DNA of 64,000 nucleotides from Cellulosimicrobium sp. Marseille-Q4280 (GCF_943181405.1 NZ_CALPBY010000003.1:620001-684000), one strand, 5' to 3'. Counted from the stretch's first letter, positions 1 to 15,247 are shown. Notes: generated by a model from the sequence alone, not told the origin. Made by a program: numbers and translations.

Positions 1-1143
1 CGCCGCCGTCGGGAACGAAGCCCACGTAGGCCGCGAGGCGCGCGAGCGCCGCCGTGGCACCCTCCCGGTAGAACGCGTAGGTCGCGGCGAACCGGCTCGG
101 GAGCTGGGCCGGGTGCAGGTCCCAGCCCTGGTAGTAGCCGCGCTCGAGCGAGCGCCGCACGAGCCGCCCGTGCAGGCGCCACGCGGCGTCGACGGCCTCG
201 GCGTCACCGACGGGCAGCACGTTCGTGGAGCCGTCCGACAGGCGTACCCCCGTGCCGGCGACCGCGAGCTGCATGACCTGCTTCGCGTGGTCGGCCGCCG
301 GGTGCTCCATCGACTGGTAGGCGGCCGCGATCCCGAGCGAGGCCGAGTAGTCGTACGTGCCGTAGTGCAGGCTCGTCACCCGGCCCGGGGCCGCGTGCAC
401 GAGCCGCGCGACCGCGGCGGTGCCGTCCGCCGCGAGGATCGCCTGGGGCGTCTCGACCTGGACCTCGAACCGCAGGCTCCCGGGCTCGAGCCCGTTCGCC
501 TCCTCGACGCGCTCGCACACGCGGGCCATCGCGACGACCTGCTCGGGCGCGGTCACCTTGGCGAGGGTGACGACGAAGCCCTCGGGCAGCCCGGCGAGTC
601 CGCGCGCGCCGCGCTCGGCCACGAGCTCGGCGACGAACAGGACCGCCGTCCGTACGCCGCGCCGGCGCGTCGCCGCCTCGAGGCACTTGATGCGGATGCC
701 GCTGAACGGTGTCGACGTGCCGTGCGCCTCCGACGCGGCGAGCGCACGCGCCGCGGCGACCACGGCGGCGTCCTCGGCGGCGTCGCCCTGGTCGCCGAAG
801 CCGTCCTCGAAGTCGATGCGCAGGTCCTCTATGGCCTCCACGGCGAGCTTGGCCGTCACACGCTCCGTGACCGCCGCGGCGAGCACGGGGTCCTCGATGC
901 CCAGGACGTCGACGAGCCGACGCACCCCGCCCGCCGCCTCGACGGCGGAGCGGGCCTCGGCGGCCCACTCGCCCGCGAGGCCGGCGGCGTACCGGTGGCC
1001 CGGGACGTAGACGGTGTGCACGGGCTGGCGCGAGGCGTCGTCTCCCGGGTAGCGCGCCTCGAGCTCCGCGTCCCAGGACCCGAGCAGGCCGTCGAGCGTC
1101 GCGTGCAGGGCCTCGACGTCGCCCTCGGTGAACCCGGCGGGCA

Positions 1144-1144
<1 letters not shown>
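1..1144 (-). CDS. DUF6986 family protein (HpcH/citrate-lyase-beta-like aldolase), partial
   Basis: The 3' end lies beyond the left edge of the window. Translation from the ATG at 1144 gives an acidic protein of at least 381 residues with the (beta/alpha)8 pattern of HpcH/HpaI/CitE-type lyases: an RIDFEDGFG segment near residue 90, FEVQVETPQAI near 235, and SLHYGTYDYSASLGIA near 265. This pattern fits the DUF6986 family, which in other actinobacteria often sits beside malate synthase; its reaction is not known to me. The ATG overlaps the malate synthase stop codon (ATGA), so it is co-translated as the last visible gene of a malic enzyme - malate synthase operon. A role in glyoxylate or C4 acid metabolism is inferred from that position only. 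Confidence 0.82.
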
Positions 1145-2796
<1,652 letters not shown>

Positions 2797-2845
2797 GGTG
2801 TGTCCTCTCTGCGGGATGCTGTCGGCGCGACGCGCGTGGTGGCTG

Positions 2846-4339
<1,494 letters not shown>

Positions 4340-4372
4340 GGTTGTTCCTTCTTCTCGTATGCTGAGGCGTAT

Positions 4373-4389
4373 CTTCCGTGATGCGGAAG
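4373..4389. promoter_or_regulatory. candidate IclR operator between malic enzyme and iclR
   Basis: Perfect inverted repeat CTTCCG-N5-CGGAAG in the 127-bp gap between the divergent genes. Position and symmetry fit an autoregulated operator. The same TTCCG/CGGAA arms recur, in the opposite order, at 7202-7219 at the uricase operon promoter. Binding by the adjacent IclR protein is inferred. Confidence 0.55.
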
Positions 4390-4466
4390 CGAGGGCGGGC
4401 GGACCGCTCTCGTCAGGTCGAGGTGCGTGCCCGTCGTCGGGACCACCTGGTGGACAGGAGATGGTG

Positions 4467-5240
4467 ATGGCCGAGAGCTCCGCAGCGAAGCCGGCAGGTG
4501 GCGTGCAGTCCGTCGACCGGGCCATCGAGCTGCTCGAGCTGCTCGCGGACTTCGGCGGCGAGTCGGGGCTGAGCGAGCTCGCGCAGCACGCAGGCCTCCC
4601 GCTGCCGACGATCCACCGCCTCCTGCGCACGCTGCTCGCGCAGGGATACGTCCGCCAGACGCCGTCGCGCCGCTACACGCTCGGCCCTCGCCTCATCCGG
4701 CTCGGGGAGTCCGCGGGCCGCCAGCTCGGCGCCGGCGCCCGCCCGTACCTCGAGCGGCTCGCGGAGGAGCTCGGCGAGTCGGCGAACCTCGCGATGATCG
4801 ACCGCGACATGGCCGTGTACGTCGCGCAGGCGTCGTCCCGGCACTCGATGCGGATGTTCACGGAGGTCGGACGCCGCGTCTTCACGCACTGCACGGGCGT
4901 CGGCAAGGCCGTGCTCGCCCAGCTCCCCGACCAGACCGTCCGCGAGATCGTCGCCCGCGTGGGCATGCCGCCCGCGACGGACCAGTCGATCACCGACGTC
5001 GACGACCTCCTCAAGGAGCTCGACCGCACGCGCGAGCGCGGGTACGCGATCGACGACGGCGAGCAGGAGCTCGGCGTGCGGTGCTTCGCCGTGGCCGTGC
5101 CGGCCGCGCCGACACCCACCGCGCTGTCCGTCTCCGGGCCGGCCGCCCGCGTGACCTACGAGTTCGGCGAGCGGGCCGTCCCCGTGCTGCACCGCGTGGC
5201 CGCAGAGCTCACGCGAGAGCTCATCACGACGACGGCCTGA
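4467..5240 (+). CDS. IclR family transcriptional regulator
   Basis: The 257-residue product has IclR layout: an N-terminal winged HTH (VQSVDRAIELLELLADFGGE, then LSELAQHAGLPLPTIHRLLR, about 15-60) followed by the effector-binding domain. The ATG at 4467 is preferred over the one at 4461 because AGGAG (4456-4460) abuts 4461 but sits 6 nt before 4467. It is divergent from malic enzyme and convergent with uricase. In other actinobacteria, IclR proteins next to malate synthase and ureide genes repress allantoin/urate use and respond to allantoate or glyoxylate, so an AllR-like role is likely; the ligand itself cannot be read from sequence. Confidence 0.92.
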   Translation: MAESSAAKPAGGVQSVDRAIELLELLADFGGESGLSELAQHAGLPLPTIHRLLRTLLAQGYVRQTPSRRYTLGPRLIRLGESAGRQLGAGARPYLERLAEELGESANLAMIDRDMAVYVAQASSRHSMRMFTEVGRRVFTHCTGVGKAVLAQLPDQTVREIVARVGMPPATDQSITDVDDLLKELDRTRERGYAIDDGEQELGVRCFAVAVPAAPTPTALSVSGPAARVTYEFGERAVPVLHRVAAELTRELITTTA

Positions 5241-5284
5241 GCGACCGGCGCGCGTTCGGACCGACGGCGGCGCGCCCCGCCGGG

Positions 5285-5301
5285 CCGCGGTTCTCCCGCG
5301 G
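5285..5301. terminator. possible bidirectional terminator
   Basis: CCGCGG-TTCTC-CCGCGG hairpin between the convergent iclR and uricase genes. There is no T-tract on either side, so this is weak. Confidence 0.3.
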
Positions 5302-5346
5302 TCCGTCCGGGCGCGTCGCGTCGTCATGGTCGTCGGCGCCGGCTGC

Positions 5347-6291
5347 TCAGCAGAACCCGGCCACGGTCGCCCAGGCGCGTGGCTCGGCCGCCACGCCCTC
5401 GCGCTGGACGGTCGCCTCGATGAGCCCGTACGGGCGGTCGGCCGCGTAGAAGACCTCGTTCGGGTTGTCGAGACCGAACGGCCCGAGGTCCACGAGGAAG
5501 TGGTGCTTGTTGGGCATCGAGAACTTGATCTCGGCGATCTCCGGGACCGCCTCGAGCACGGCCTTGCCCATCGCGAACAGGGTCTGCTGCAGCGCGAGCG
5601 AGTGCGTCGTCGCGAACGCCTCGAGCTGGATCGCGCGGACCTTCGCGTAGACCGCGTCGAAGTCGAGGTCCGTCGTCGTGTACCGCCAGCGCGACGTGAC
5701 CGACGTCGCGAGGATGCGGTCGTCCGTCTCCACGAGCGTCGTGTAGCGGTCCCGCGGGAAGCCGTGGAACTCCGAGCCCGTCGACTTGAGCACGACGAGG
5801 TCCGTGAGCCCGGAGACGACGAAGACCTCGTCGCCGTCGCGCTGGACGACGGTCGTGCGCGTCTCCTGGTTGTTCCGGACGAACGCGTGGTCGTGCTCCC
5901 CGTCCGCGGTCTCGATGCGCTGCCAGGAGTACTGCTCGATCTCCCAGCGGCCGCCCTCGATCCAGTCGAAGTCCTCGACGAAGTGCGTACCGAGCCGGAT
6001 CGCGAAGTCCTCGATCGCACCCACGCCGTCGCGGGCGAACGCGTAGACCGTGTTCTTCTGCGTGTCGGTCGCGACGCAGCGCGAGTTGTCGCCCTCGTAG
6101 TGCGTGGCCTCCTGGCCGCCTCGCAGCTGCGAGGAGACGTTGAGGTCGGTGATGCGGTGGCGCGGGGTGGAGCGGTCGACGCGCACGAGGCGCACCTCCG
6201 CCTTGCCCCACTGGTTGTCGCCGAGCACGATGGCGCCGGTCGCGCCCGTCGTCTGCTGGGCTGCCCCGGTGCTGCTCAGGGTCTCGGTCAT
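5347..6291 (-). CDS. pucL: factor-independent urate hydroxylase (uricase)
   Basis: Oxidises urate to 5-hydroxyisourate with O2 and no cofactor. The 314-residue product has the two T-fold halves of uricase: GKAEVRLVRVDR near 29-40, DNSRCVATDTQKNTVYA near 68-84 (the active-site Thr lies here in the family), SGLTDLVVLKSTGSEFHGF with the urate-contacting Phe near 177, and FSMPNKHHFLVDLGPFGLDN near the C-terminus. The start codon is 1 nt after the uraH stop, so it is the last gene of a tight uraD-uraH-uricase operon. The three enzymes together convert urate to S-allantoin. Allantoinase and allantoicase are not in this window. Confidence 0.96.
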   Translation of the reverse strand: MTETLSSTGAAQQTTGATGAIVLGDNQWGKAEVRLVRVDRSTPRHRITDLNVSSQLRGGQEATHYEGDNSRCVATDTQKNTVYAFARDGVGAIEDFAIRLGTHFVEDFDWIEGGRWEIEQYSWQRIETADGEHDHAFVRNNQETRTTVVQRDGDEVFVVSGLTDLVVLKSTGSEFHGFPRDRYTTLVETDDRILATSVTSRWRYTTTDLDFDAVYAKVRAIQLEAFATTHSLALQQTLFAMGKAVLEAVPEIAEIKFSMPNKHHFLVDLGPFGLDNPNEVFYAADRPYGLIEATVQREGVAAEPRAWATVAGFC

Positions 6292-6292
6292 G

Positions 6293-6661
6293 TCAGCTCC
6301 CTCGATAGGTCGAGTAGGCGAACGGGCTGAGCAGGACGGGGACGTGGTAGTGCTGCTCGGCGCTCGCCACCCGGAAGACGATGACGACCTCCGGGTAGAA
6401 GGACACGGTGTTCTGCCGGTCGAAGTACGAGCCCGTGTCGAACACGAGCCGGTACGTGCCGGGGACGAGGGTCTGGGGCCCGAGCTCGGGCACCCGACCG
6501 TCGTCGTTCGTGCGGGAGGACGCCACCAGGGACCAGCCCTGCCCCGTCGTCCTGCCCGCGATCTCCGGAGCCGCCTCCAGGCGGACGTCGATCCCCTCGG
6601 CGGGCCTACCGCTGGCCGCGTCGAGTACGTGCGTGGTGATGTGGCTGGCGTGCGCGCTCAT
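6293..6661 (-). CDS. uraH: 5-hydroxyisourate hydrolase (transthyretin-like)
   Basis: Hydrolyses 5-hydroxyisourate to OHCU, the second step of urate breakdown. The 122-residue product is of family length and has the HIUase marks: THVLDAASGRPA near 10-21 with the catalytic His, TNDDGRV with the active-site Arg, and the C-terminal signature YRGS. The ATG overlaps the uraD stop codon (ATGA, 6658-6661), and its own stop is 1 nt from the uricase start. Plain transthyretin-like binding proteins lack this motif set, so the enzyme call is firm. Confidence 0.96.
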   Translation of the reverse strand: MSAHASHITTHVLDAASGRPAEGIDVRLEAAPEIAGRTTGQGWSLVASSRTNDDGRVPELGPQTLVPGTYRLVFDTGSYFDRQNTVSFYPEVVIVFRVASAEQHYHVPVLLSPFAYSTYRGS

Positions 6662-7155
6662 GCGGACAGCACCCCTTCCAGCCGCAGCGCGGCGATCTCG
6701 CGCAGGTTGCGCGCGGCGTTCGCCCGCTCCGTCCGTGCGTCGTTGCCCAGGCGCTCCGTGAGCTGCTCGAGGATCTCCTCGGCGCTGCGACCGGCCGCCC
6801 GGACGAGGAAGACGTGACCGAACGTCTCCTCGTACGCACGGTTGCCGTCGGCGAGGCGCCGGGCGACGTCGTCGTCGCTCGTGTCGACGCCGGACTGCTC
6901 GCTGCGCGACATGCGCGCGTCCGTCTGCTCGCCGTCCGCCCGCTCGCCGATGCGCGGGTGGCGGCTGAGGGCCGCGTCGATCTCCGCGTCCGTCCAGGGG
7001 TTCGCGGCGGTGGCGGCTGCGTCGACGGCGTCCGCGACGGTCGCGTACGGCCGTCCCGCGGCGACGTCGTCGGCCCACCGCTCGACGTGCGCGCACGCCA
7101 GCAGCGCGTCCCGCGCGTCCTGCGCGGACAACCGGTTGAACTCGTCCAGCGTCAT
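6658..7155 (-). CDS. uraD: OHCU decarboxylase
   Basis: Decarboxylates 2-oxo-4-hydroxy-4-carboxy-5-ureidoimidazoline to S-allantoin. The 165-residue, mostly helical protein has MTLDEFNRLS at the start, the catalytic-His motif SRHPRIGER (about 63-71), and EETFGHVFLVRAAGRSAEEIL (about 108-128), all typical of UraD. The ATG at 7155 follows GAAGAGGAC. First gene of the operon; the promoter is 71 bp upstream of the start codon and the candidate operator lies in between. Confidence 0.95.
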   Translation of the reverse strand: MTLDEFNRLSAQDARDALLACAHVERWADDVAAGRPYATVADAVDAAATAANPWTDAEIDAALSRHPRIGERADGEQTDARMSRSEQSGVDTSDDDVARRLADGNRAYEETFGHVFLVRAAGRSAEEILEQLTERLGNDARTERANAARNLREIAALRLEGVLSA

Positions 7156-7201
7156 CGCCGTCCTCTTCGCCAGTCGGAACGTGGAGGTGACTATCCATAT
7201 C

Positions 7202-7219
7202 GCGGAAGTTTGTTTCCGC
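7202..7219. promoter_or_regulatory. candidate operator at the uricase operon transcription start
   Basis: Perfect inverted repeat GCGGAA-N6-TTCCGC. With the -10 at 7226-7231, transcription would start near 7219, so the palindrome would occupy about +1 to +18, a good place for a repressor. It shares CGGAA/TTCCG arms with 4373-4389. Confidence 0.55.
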
Positions 7220-7225
7220 TCAATG

Positions 7226-7255
7226 AATGTACGCCGTCCTCTGATGACGTGTCAA
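7226..7255 (-). promoter_or_regulatory. promoter of the uraD-uraH-uricase operon
   Basis: On the minus strand TTGACA (7255-7250), an 18-bp spacer and TACATT (7231-7226) form a near-consensus primary sigma promoter. Confidence 0.65.
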
Positions 7256-7333
7256 CCAGCCTTCCGCTCCCACGGTGATCGTGCACGCTCGAACCCCTGC
7301 GCGCGCCCAGCCCCAGGTGGCGCGTCACCGCTC

Positions 7334-7397
7334 GTGCCGAACCCCGGGTCGTTCGTCGCCAGGGGGTGCATGTGGCGCACAACCCGGGGTTCGGCAC
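7334..7397. repeat. REP-like palindrome
   Basis: Two perfect 16-bp inverted arms (GTGCCGAACCCCGGGT and its complement, 7334-7349 and 7382-7397) enclose a 32-nt loop with a further 5-bp CGCCA/TGGCG stem. It lies in a 366-bp gene-free stretch between uraD and the acetyltransferase. It looks like a dispersed repetitive extragenic palindrome, but no second copy is in this window. Confidence 0.5.
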
Positions 7398-7436
7398 CTT
7401 CCGTGCACCTGCGTGGGCGTCGACAGGAACGACGGC

Positions 7437-7464
7437 GGGCCCGGCAGCGGGTGCTGCCGGGCCC
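7437..7464 (-). terminator. terminator of the gatCAB-acetyltransferase operon
   Basis: Perfect 12-bp stem GGGCCCGGCAGC with a GGGT loop, 57 bp after the acetyltransferase stop. The U-tract is poor (GTCGTTCC), as is common in high-GC actinobacteria. Confidence 0.6.
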
Positions 7465-7472
7465 GGTGGCTC

Positions 7473-7514
7473 GTGACGGGTGACGGATGCCAGGTGACGG
7501 GTGACGGGTGACCG
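7473..7514. repeat. heptamer tandem repeat
   Basis: Six 7-bp units: GTGACGG, GTGACGG, ATGCCAG, GTGACGG, GTGACGG, GTGACCG. They end 7 bp before the acetyltransferase stop codon, so lie in its 3' untranslated region. No function recognised. Confidence 0.6.
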
Positions 7515-7521
7515 CCGAGAG

Positions 7522-8127
7522 TCAGGCGGAGCCGAGACCCACCCGGAACTCGTCCTCCAGGATGCTCATGACCGTCGCGTCCGCCCAGCCGTCGCCGTCG
7601 CGGTAGACGTCGCGCAGGCGACCCTCCTCGCGGAAGCCGAGCGACTCGTACAGCATGCGCGCCCGAGGGTTGATGCTCAGGACGTCGAGGCTCACCCGGT
7701 GCAGGTGGGGCCCGTCGTGCCGGACGCCGTCGACGTCGGTCGTCCCGTCGAACGCGAACCGGAGAACCTCGAAGATCGCCTCCCTGCCGTAGCCGCGACC
7801 GCGGTAGTTCGGCAGCAGCGCGAGGCGCAGGTTCGCCGAACCCGCGTGGTCGTCGATCTCGTTGAGGACGATCTCGCCGATCATCTCGTCGCTGACCTGC
7901 TGCCCGTCGCGCACGGCGCCGGGTGTGATCGCCCAGTCGTACCGGCCCTCGCGGTCGCTGATCGTCGCCGCCCACTCGTCGATCTGCTCACGGGTGAACG
8001 TCGCCGTCGTCCCCGTGAGCCGGTTCGACTCCGGGTCCTGCAGCGACTCCCACATCCGGTCCGCGTCACGCGCCTCGATCGGCCGGAGCCGCATCATCTC
8101 GCCGAGCAGGACAGGCCCCCTGGTCAT
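7522..8127 (-). CDS. GNAT family N-acetyltransferase (RimJ/RimL-like)
   Basis: Acetyl-CoA-dependent acetyltransferase of unknown substrate. The 201-residue product begins MTRGPVLLGEMMRLRPIEARDADRM, the typical N-terminus of the RimJ/RimL/SpeG-like branch. It has the acetyl-CoA P-loop LLPNYRGRGYGREAI (about 103-117) and the C-terminal NPRARMLYESLGFREEGRLRD motif. The ATG at 8127 is 4 nt past the gatB stop, so it is probably translationally coupled as the last gene of the gat operon. An upstream in-frame ATG at 8166 would overlap gatB and is less likely. The link to gatCAB may only be co-transcription. Confidence 0.88.
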   Translation of the reverse strand: MTRGPVLLGEMMRLRPIEARDADRMWESLQDPESNRLTGTTATFTREQIDEWAATISDREGRYDWAITPGAVRDGQQVSDEMIGEIVLNEIDDHAGSANLRLALLPNYRGRGYGREAIFEVLRFAFDGTTDVDGVRHDGPHLHRVSLDVLSINPRARMLYESLGFREEGRLRDVYRDGDGWADATVMSILEDEFRVGLGSA

Positions 8128-8131
8128 GCGA

Positions 8132-9637
8132 TCACCCGATCCGCTCGAGGACGAGCTCACGCACACGCCCGGCGTCCGCCTGGCCGCGCGTCGCCTTCAT
8201 GACCGCGCCGATGATCGCGCCGACCGGACCGAGGTTGCCGCCCCGGACCTTCTCGACGACGTCGGGCTGAGCGGCGAGCGCGTCGTCGATCGCGGCGAGC
8301 AGCGCGCCGTCGTCCGACACGACCTCGAGACCGCGGGCCACGACGACCTGCTCGGGGTCCCCCTCGCCCGCGAGGACACCCTCCAGCACCTGGCGCGCGA
8401 GCTTGTCGTTGATGCGGCCCGAGTCGACGAGACCCTGGAGCTCGGCGATCTGGCCGGGGGTGACGGCGAGCCCGGCGAGCTCGACGTCGTCCTGCTTCGC
8501 GCGGCGCGCGAGCTCGCCCATCCACCACTTGCGGGCGCCGGCCGCGCTCGTCCCGGCAGCGACGGTCGCCTCGATGAGGTCGATCGCGCCGGCGTTGACG
8601 ACGTCGCGCATCTCCGCGTCCGCGTAGCCCCACTCCCCCTGCAGGCGCCGACGGCGCGCCACGGGCAGCTCCGGCAGCCCCGCGCGGATCTCCTCGATCC
8701 ACTCGCGCGGCGGCGCGACCGGGACCAGGTCGGGCTCCGGGAAGTAGCGGTAGTCCTCGGCGTCCGACTTCACGCGGCCCGACGTGGTGATGCCGGTGTC
8801 CTCGTGCCAGTGCCGCGTCTCCTGGGTCACGGTCCCGCCGGCGTCGAGCACCGCGGCCTGCCGTGAGACCTCGTAGCGCACCGCACGCTCGACCGAGCGG
8901 AAGGAGTTGACGTTCTTCGTCTCGGTCCGCGTGCCGAGCGGCGACTCCGGGGTCGGGCGCAGCGACAGGTTGACGTCCGCGCGGACGTTGCCACGCTCCA
9001 TGCGGGCTTCCGACACGTCGAGCGCCCGGAAGATGTCGCGCAGCGTCTGGACGTACGCCCGAGCGACCTCCGGCGCCCGGTCCCCCGCGCCCGTGATCGG
9101 GCGCGTGACGATCTCGACGAGCGGGATCCCGGCACGGTTGTAGTCGACGAGCGAGTACTCCGCCCCGTGGATCCGTCCGGTGGCGCCGCCGACGTGCGTG
9201 TTCTTGCCCGCGTCCTCCTCCATGTGCGCGCGCTCGATCTCCACGCGGAACACGGTGCCGTCCTCGAGCTCGACGTCGATCCACCCGTCGTGGGCGATCG
9301 GCTCGTCGTACTGCGACGTCTGGAAGTTCTTCGGCACGTCCGGGTAGAAGTAGTTCTTCCGGGCGAAGCGGCAGGTCTCGGCGATCTCGCAGTTGAGCGC
9401 GAGCCCGATCCGGATCGCGTACTCGACGGCCTTGCCGTTGACCACCGGCAGCGCGCCGGGGAGCCCGAGCGAGACGGGAGTCACCTGGGTGTTCGGCTCG
9501 GCGCCGAAGCTCACCTCGGCGGCGCAGAACATCTTGGTCAGCGTGCCCAGCTCGACGTGCACCTCGATCCCGATGACGGGGTCGTAGCGGCGTGTGGCGT
9601 CGGCGTAGTCGACCAGCTCGACGGTCGTGGCGGTCAT
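8132..9637 (-). CDS. gatB: Asp-tRNA(Asn)/Glu-tRNA(Gln) amidotransferase subunit B
   Basis: The tRNA- and ATP-binding subunit of GatCAB, which amidates mischarged Glu-tRNA(Gln) and, in some species, Asp-tRNA(Asn). The 501-residue product has the GatB signature GIEVHVEL near 23-30, [18 protein letters not shown] near 94-111, a kinase-like core ([14 protein letters not shown]), and a helical C-terminal YqeY-like tail ending in [22 protein letters not shown]. The start at 9637 is 4 nt after the gatA stop. Actinobacteria normally lack GlnRS, so this operon is expected to be essential. Confidence 0.98.
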   Translation of the reverse strand: MTATTVELVDYADATRRYDPVIGIEVHVELGTLTKMFCAAEVSFGAEPNTQVTPVSLGLPGALPVVNGKAVEYAIRIGLALNCEIAETCRFARKNYFYPDVPKNFQTSQYDEPIAHDGWIDVELEDGTVFRVEIERAHMEEDAGKNTHVGGATGRIHGAEYSLVDYNRAGIPLVEIVTRPITGAGDRAPEVARAYVQTLRDIFRALDVSEARMERGNVRADVNLSLRPTPESPLGTRTETKNVNSFRSVERAVRYEVSRQAAVLDAGGTVTQETRHWHEDTGITTSGRVKSDAEDYRYFPEPDLVPVAPPREWIEEIRAGLPELPVARRRRLQGEWGYADAEMRDVVNAGAIDLIEATVAAGTSAAGARKWWMGELARRAKQDDVELAGLAVTPGQIAELQGLVDSGRINDKLARQVLEGVLAGEGDPEQVVVARGLEVVSDDGALLAAIDDALAAQPDVVEKVRGGNLGPVGAIIGAVMKATRGQADAGRVRELVLERIG

Positions 9638-9641
9638 CGGC

Positions 9642-11177
9642 TCAGCCCTCCTGCTCGGCGGTGGCGGTGGGCAGCGCGGGCGCGCGGTCGAGCAGCGGGC
9701 CACCCCAGGCCCCGTGCAGCGCGGCCTCGAGCGCCGCGCCCACGCGGTACATGCGGTCGTCGGCCTTCGCCGGGGCGAGGACCTGGAAGCCGACCGGGAG
9801 GCCGTCGTCCGACAGTCCGGCGGGCACGGACATGCCCGGCACACCGGCGAGGTTCGCGGGGATCGTCGCGACGTCGTTCAGGTACATCGCGAGCGGGTCG
9901 TCAAGCTTCTCGCCGAACCGGAACGCGGTCGTGGGAGCGGTCGGCGAGACGAGGACGTCCACCTGTCCGAACGCGGCGTCGAAGTCACGCTGGATGAGCG
10001 TGCGGACCTTCTGGGCGCTGCCGTAGTACGCGTCGTAGTAGCCCGCGGACAGCGCGTAGGTGCCCAGGATGATGCGGCGCTTCACCTCGTCGCCGAAGCC
10101 GGCGCCGCGGGTCGCCGCCATGACGCGCTCGGCGGTCACGGGGCCCTCCTCGGGCTCGACGCGCAGGCCGAACCGCATGCCGTCGAACTTGGCCAGGTTG
10201 CTCGACGCCTCGCTCGGCATGATCAGGTAGTAGGCGCCCAGTGCGTACTCGAAGTGCGGGCAGGAGACCTCGACGACCTCCGCACCCAGGCCCCGGAGCA
10301 GGTCGAGGGACTCCTCGAAGCGGGCGCTCACGCCCGCCTGGTACCCGTCGCCGCTCAGCTCCGTGACCACGCCGACGCGGACGCCGCGCAGGTCTCCCGT
10401 CGCGCCCTGCCGTGCCGCCTCGACGAGCGCAGGGGTCTTCTCACGGATGGACGTCGAGTCCCGCGGGTCGTGCCCGCCGATGAGCTCGTGGAGCAGCGCC
10501 GAGTCCAGGACGGTGCGCGTGACAGGACCGGCCTGGTCGAGCGACGACGCCATCGCGATGAGCCCGTACCGGGACACACCTCCGTACGTGGGCTTCACGC
10601 CCACGGTCCCGGTGACGGCGCCCGGCTGGCGGATCGAACCACCGGTGTCGGTGCCGATCGCGAGCGGTGCCTCGAACGCGGCCACCGCGGCGGCGGACCC
10701 ACCACCGGACCCACCGGGGATCCGGTCGAGGTCCCACGGGTTGTGGGTGTTCCCGTAGGCGGAGTGCTCGGTCGAGGAGCCCATCGCGAACTCGTCCATG
10801 TTCGTCTTGCCGAGGATCGGCAGCCGGGCGGCGCGGAGACGCTCGACGATCGTCGCGTCGTACGGCGGCACCCAGCCCTCGAGGATGCGGGAGCCGGCCG
10901 TGGTCGGCATCCCCTTCGTCACGACGACGTCCTTGACGGCGATCGGGACGCCCGCCAGCGGGTGCAGCTCCTCGCCGGCCGCACGTCGCTCGTCGACGTC
11001 ACGCGCTGTCTCGAGCGCGTCGTCGGCGCTCACGTGGAGGAAGGCGTTGACGGCACCGTCGACGGCACCGATCCGGTCGAGGTGCGCCTGCGTGGCCTCG
11101 ACGCTGCTCACGTCGCCCGCGGCGAGGCGCGCGGCAAGCTCTGCGGCGGAGATCCGGGTCAGGTCGTCGGTCATCAT
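9642..11177 (-). CDS. gatA: Asp-tRNA(Asn)/Glu-tRNA(Gln) amidotransferase subunit A
   Basis: The glutaminase subunit of GatCAB, of the amidase signature family; it frees ammonia from glutamine and channels it to GatB. The 511-residue product holds the Ser-cisSer-Lys triad: VAVKDVV (Lys near 80), the Gly/Ser-rich [14 protein letters not shown], and [11 protein letters not shown] with the nucleophile Ser. Two adjacent ATGs are possible: 11177 overlaps the gatC stop (ATGA), while 11174 has better spacing from GGAGG. They differ by one residue. Confidence 0.97.
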   Translation of the reverse strand: MMTDDLTRISAAELAARLAAGDVSSVEATQAHLDRIGAVDGAVNAFLHVSADDALETARDVDERRAAGEELHPLAGVPIAVKDVVVTKGMPTTAGSRILEGWVPPYDATIVERLRAARLPILGKTNMDEFAMGSSTEHSAYGNTHNPWDLDRIPGGSGGGSAAAVAAFEAPLAIGTDTGGSIRQPGAVTGTVGVKPTYGGVSRYGLIAMASSLDQAGPVTRTVLDSALLHELIGGHDPRDSTSIREKTPALVEAARQGATGDLRGVRVGVVTELSGDGYQAGVSARFEESLDLLRGLGAEVVEVSCPHFEYALGAYYLIMPSEASSNLAKFDGMRFGLRVEPEEGPVTAERVMAATRGAGFGDEVKRRIILGTYALSAGYYDAYYGSAQKVRTLIQRDFDAAFGQVDVLVSPTAPTTAFRFGEKLDDPLAMYLNDVATIPANLAGVPGMSVPAGLSDDGLPVGFQVLAPAKADDRMYRVGAALEAALHGAWGGPLLDRAPALPTATAEQEG

Positions 11178-11470
11178 TCCTCCCCGAGGATCTGCGGGAC
11201 GGCGAAACGGCCGTCCTCGGCCGACGGCGCACCCGCGAGGACGTCCGCGACCGGCAGGGCCGGCACGGGTACGTCGTCACGGAAGACGTTGGTGAGCGGA
11301 AGCGGGTGGCTCGTCGAGGGGACGTCGGGCGTGGCGACCTCGCTGACCTTCGCGATGGCGTCGACGATCACGTCGAGCTCCCCCGAGAGCCGGTCCAGCT
11401 CCTCGGGTCGCAGGTCGATGCGGGCCAGCGCGGCGACGCGCGCGACCTCGTCACGGGAGATGGTGGACAT
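11174..11470 (-). CDS. gatC: Asp-tRNA(Asn)/Glu-tRNA(Gln) amidotransferase subunit C
   Basis: Small subunit that braces GatA against GatB. The 98-residue product begins [20 protein letters not shown], which is the conserved GatC N-terminus, and ends with [13 protein letters not shown]. There is no Shine-Dalgarno sequence. A TAGAAT box lies exactly 7 nt before the ATG at 11470, so the mRNA is probably leaderless and this start is preferred over the ATG at 11479, which overlaps the box. First gene of the gatCAB operon. Confidence 0.95.
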   Translation of the reverse strand: MSTISRDEVARVAALARIDLRPEELDRLSGELDVIVDAIAKVSEVATPDVPSTSHPLPLTNVFRDDVPVPALPVADVLAGAPSAEDGRFAVPQILGEE

Positions 11471-11477
11471 GGTCGCC

Positions 11478-11483
11478 ATTCTA
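11478..11483 (-). promoter_or_regulatory. -10 box of a leaderless gatC promoter
   Basis: TAGAAT followed by 7 nt and the gatC ATG. No convincing -35 hexamer is visible. The remaining 300 bp up to the rRNA terminator (about 11484-11782) show no gene; only a 13-bp direct repeat TGCCTCGACCGGA (about 11535 and 11571) was noticed. Confidence 0.5.
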
Positions 11484-11782
11484 GAGGGGCGCGGGAGCCA
11501 CGAGAGCGTGACGAGCTCGACGAACCCCGGCTCGATGCCTCGACCGGACCTCGCCGAACCGCCGGTCGGTGCCTCGACCGGAACCCGAAGGGCGGCAGCA
11601 GCGCCGCGCCAACAGGACAGCGCCCGCCGGCAGTCGTGCCGGCGACGAGCCCGCGGTCGTGTGGCACCCGAGACGTGTAGTGCCACGCAGGCCGGCGGTC
11701 GTCACGAGGCCCGGGTCTCTGCCCTGCCCGGCGGGCGCGAGAATGGCCCTGCCCGGTTGGACCGAAAAAGAGTCCGGACATG

Positions 11783-11816
11783 CCGAAGGCCCACCCCGTG
11801 TGGGGTGGGCCTTCGG
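11783..11816 (-). terminator. rRNA operon terminator
   Basis: Perfect 15-bp stem CCGAAGGCCCACCCC with a 4-nt loop, about 11 nt past the 5S 3' end. A T5 run on the minus strand (11769-11765) follows about 13 nt after the stem. Confidence 0.85.
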
Positions 11817-11826
11817 TGAAGGGTTG

Positions 11827-11944
11827 TCCGGCGGCGTCCTACTCTCCCACCCCGTCTCCAGGGCAGTACCATCGGCGCTGAAGGGCTTAGCTTCCGGGTT
11901 CGGTATGGGACCGGGCGTTTCCCCTTCGCTGTGACCGCCGTAAC
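11827..11944 (-). rRNA. rrf: 5S ribosomal RNA
   Basis: The minus strand reads GUUACGGCGGUCACAGCG at the 5' end, has the conserved CCCAUACCGAACCCGGAAG loop region, and ends in AGUAGGACGCCGCCGG, which pairs with the 5' end. About 118 nt; the ends are estimated to within a few bases. Third gene of the rRNA operon. Confidence 0.95.
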
Positions 11945-12005
11945 TCTGTCGAACACTTTCCCGGGTGCCGCCCCCGGTGTGGGGGTGGTGGGGTTGGTGG
12001 TTCGG

Positions 12006-12030
12006 GAACCGCACAGTGGACGCGTCGCAT
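12006..12030 (-). other. 3' strand of the 23S precursor processing stem
   Basis: This stretch in the 23S-5S spacer is complementary to 15248-15272 in the 16S-23S spacer over a 25-nt window, including 14 contiguous bases (GCACAGTGGACGCG and its complement). The two flank 23S and would form the double-stranded stem cut by RNase III. Confidence 0.75.
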
Positions 12031-12041
12031 GAGAGTGTGAT

Positions 12042-15153
<3,112 letters not shown>

Positions 15154-15247
15154 ACACACTACAATCTATTCGCAGAGACCAAGAACAAAAACCACGGACA
15201 CACCCCGAAGGGCACACCCGTACTTTTTGCATCTTGATCACTTCAAA

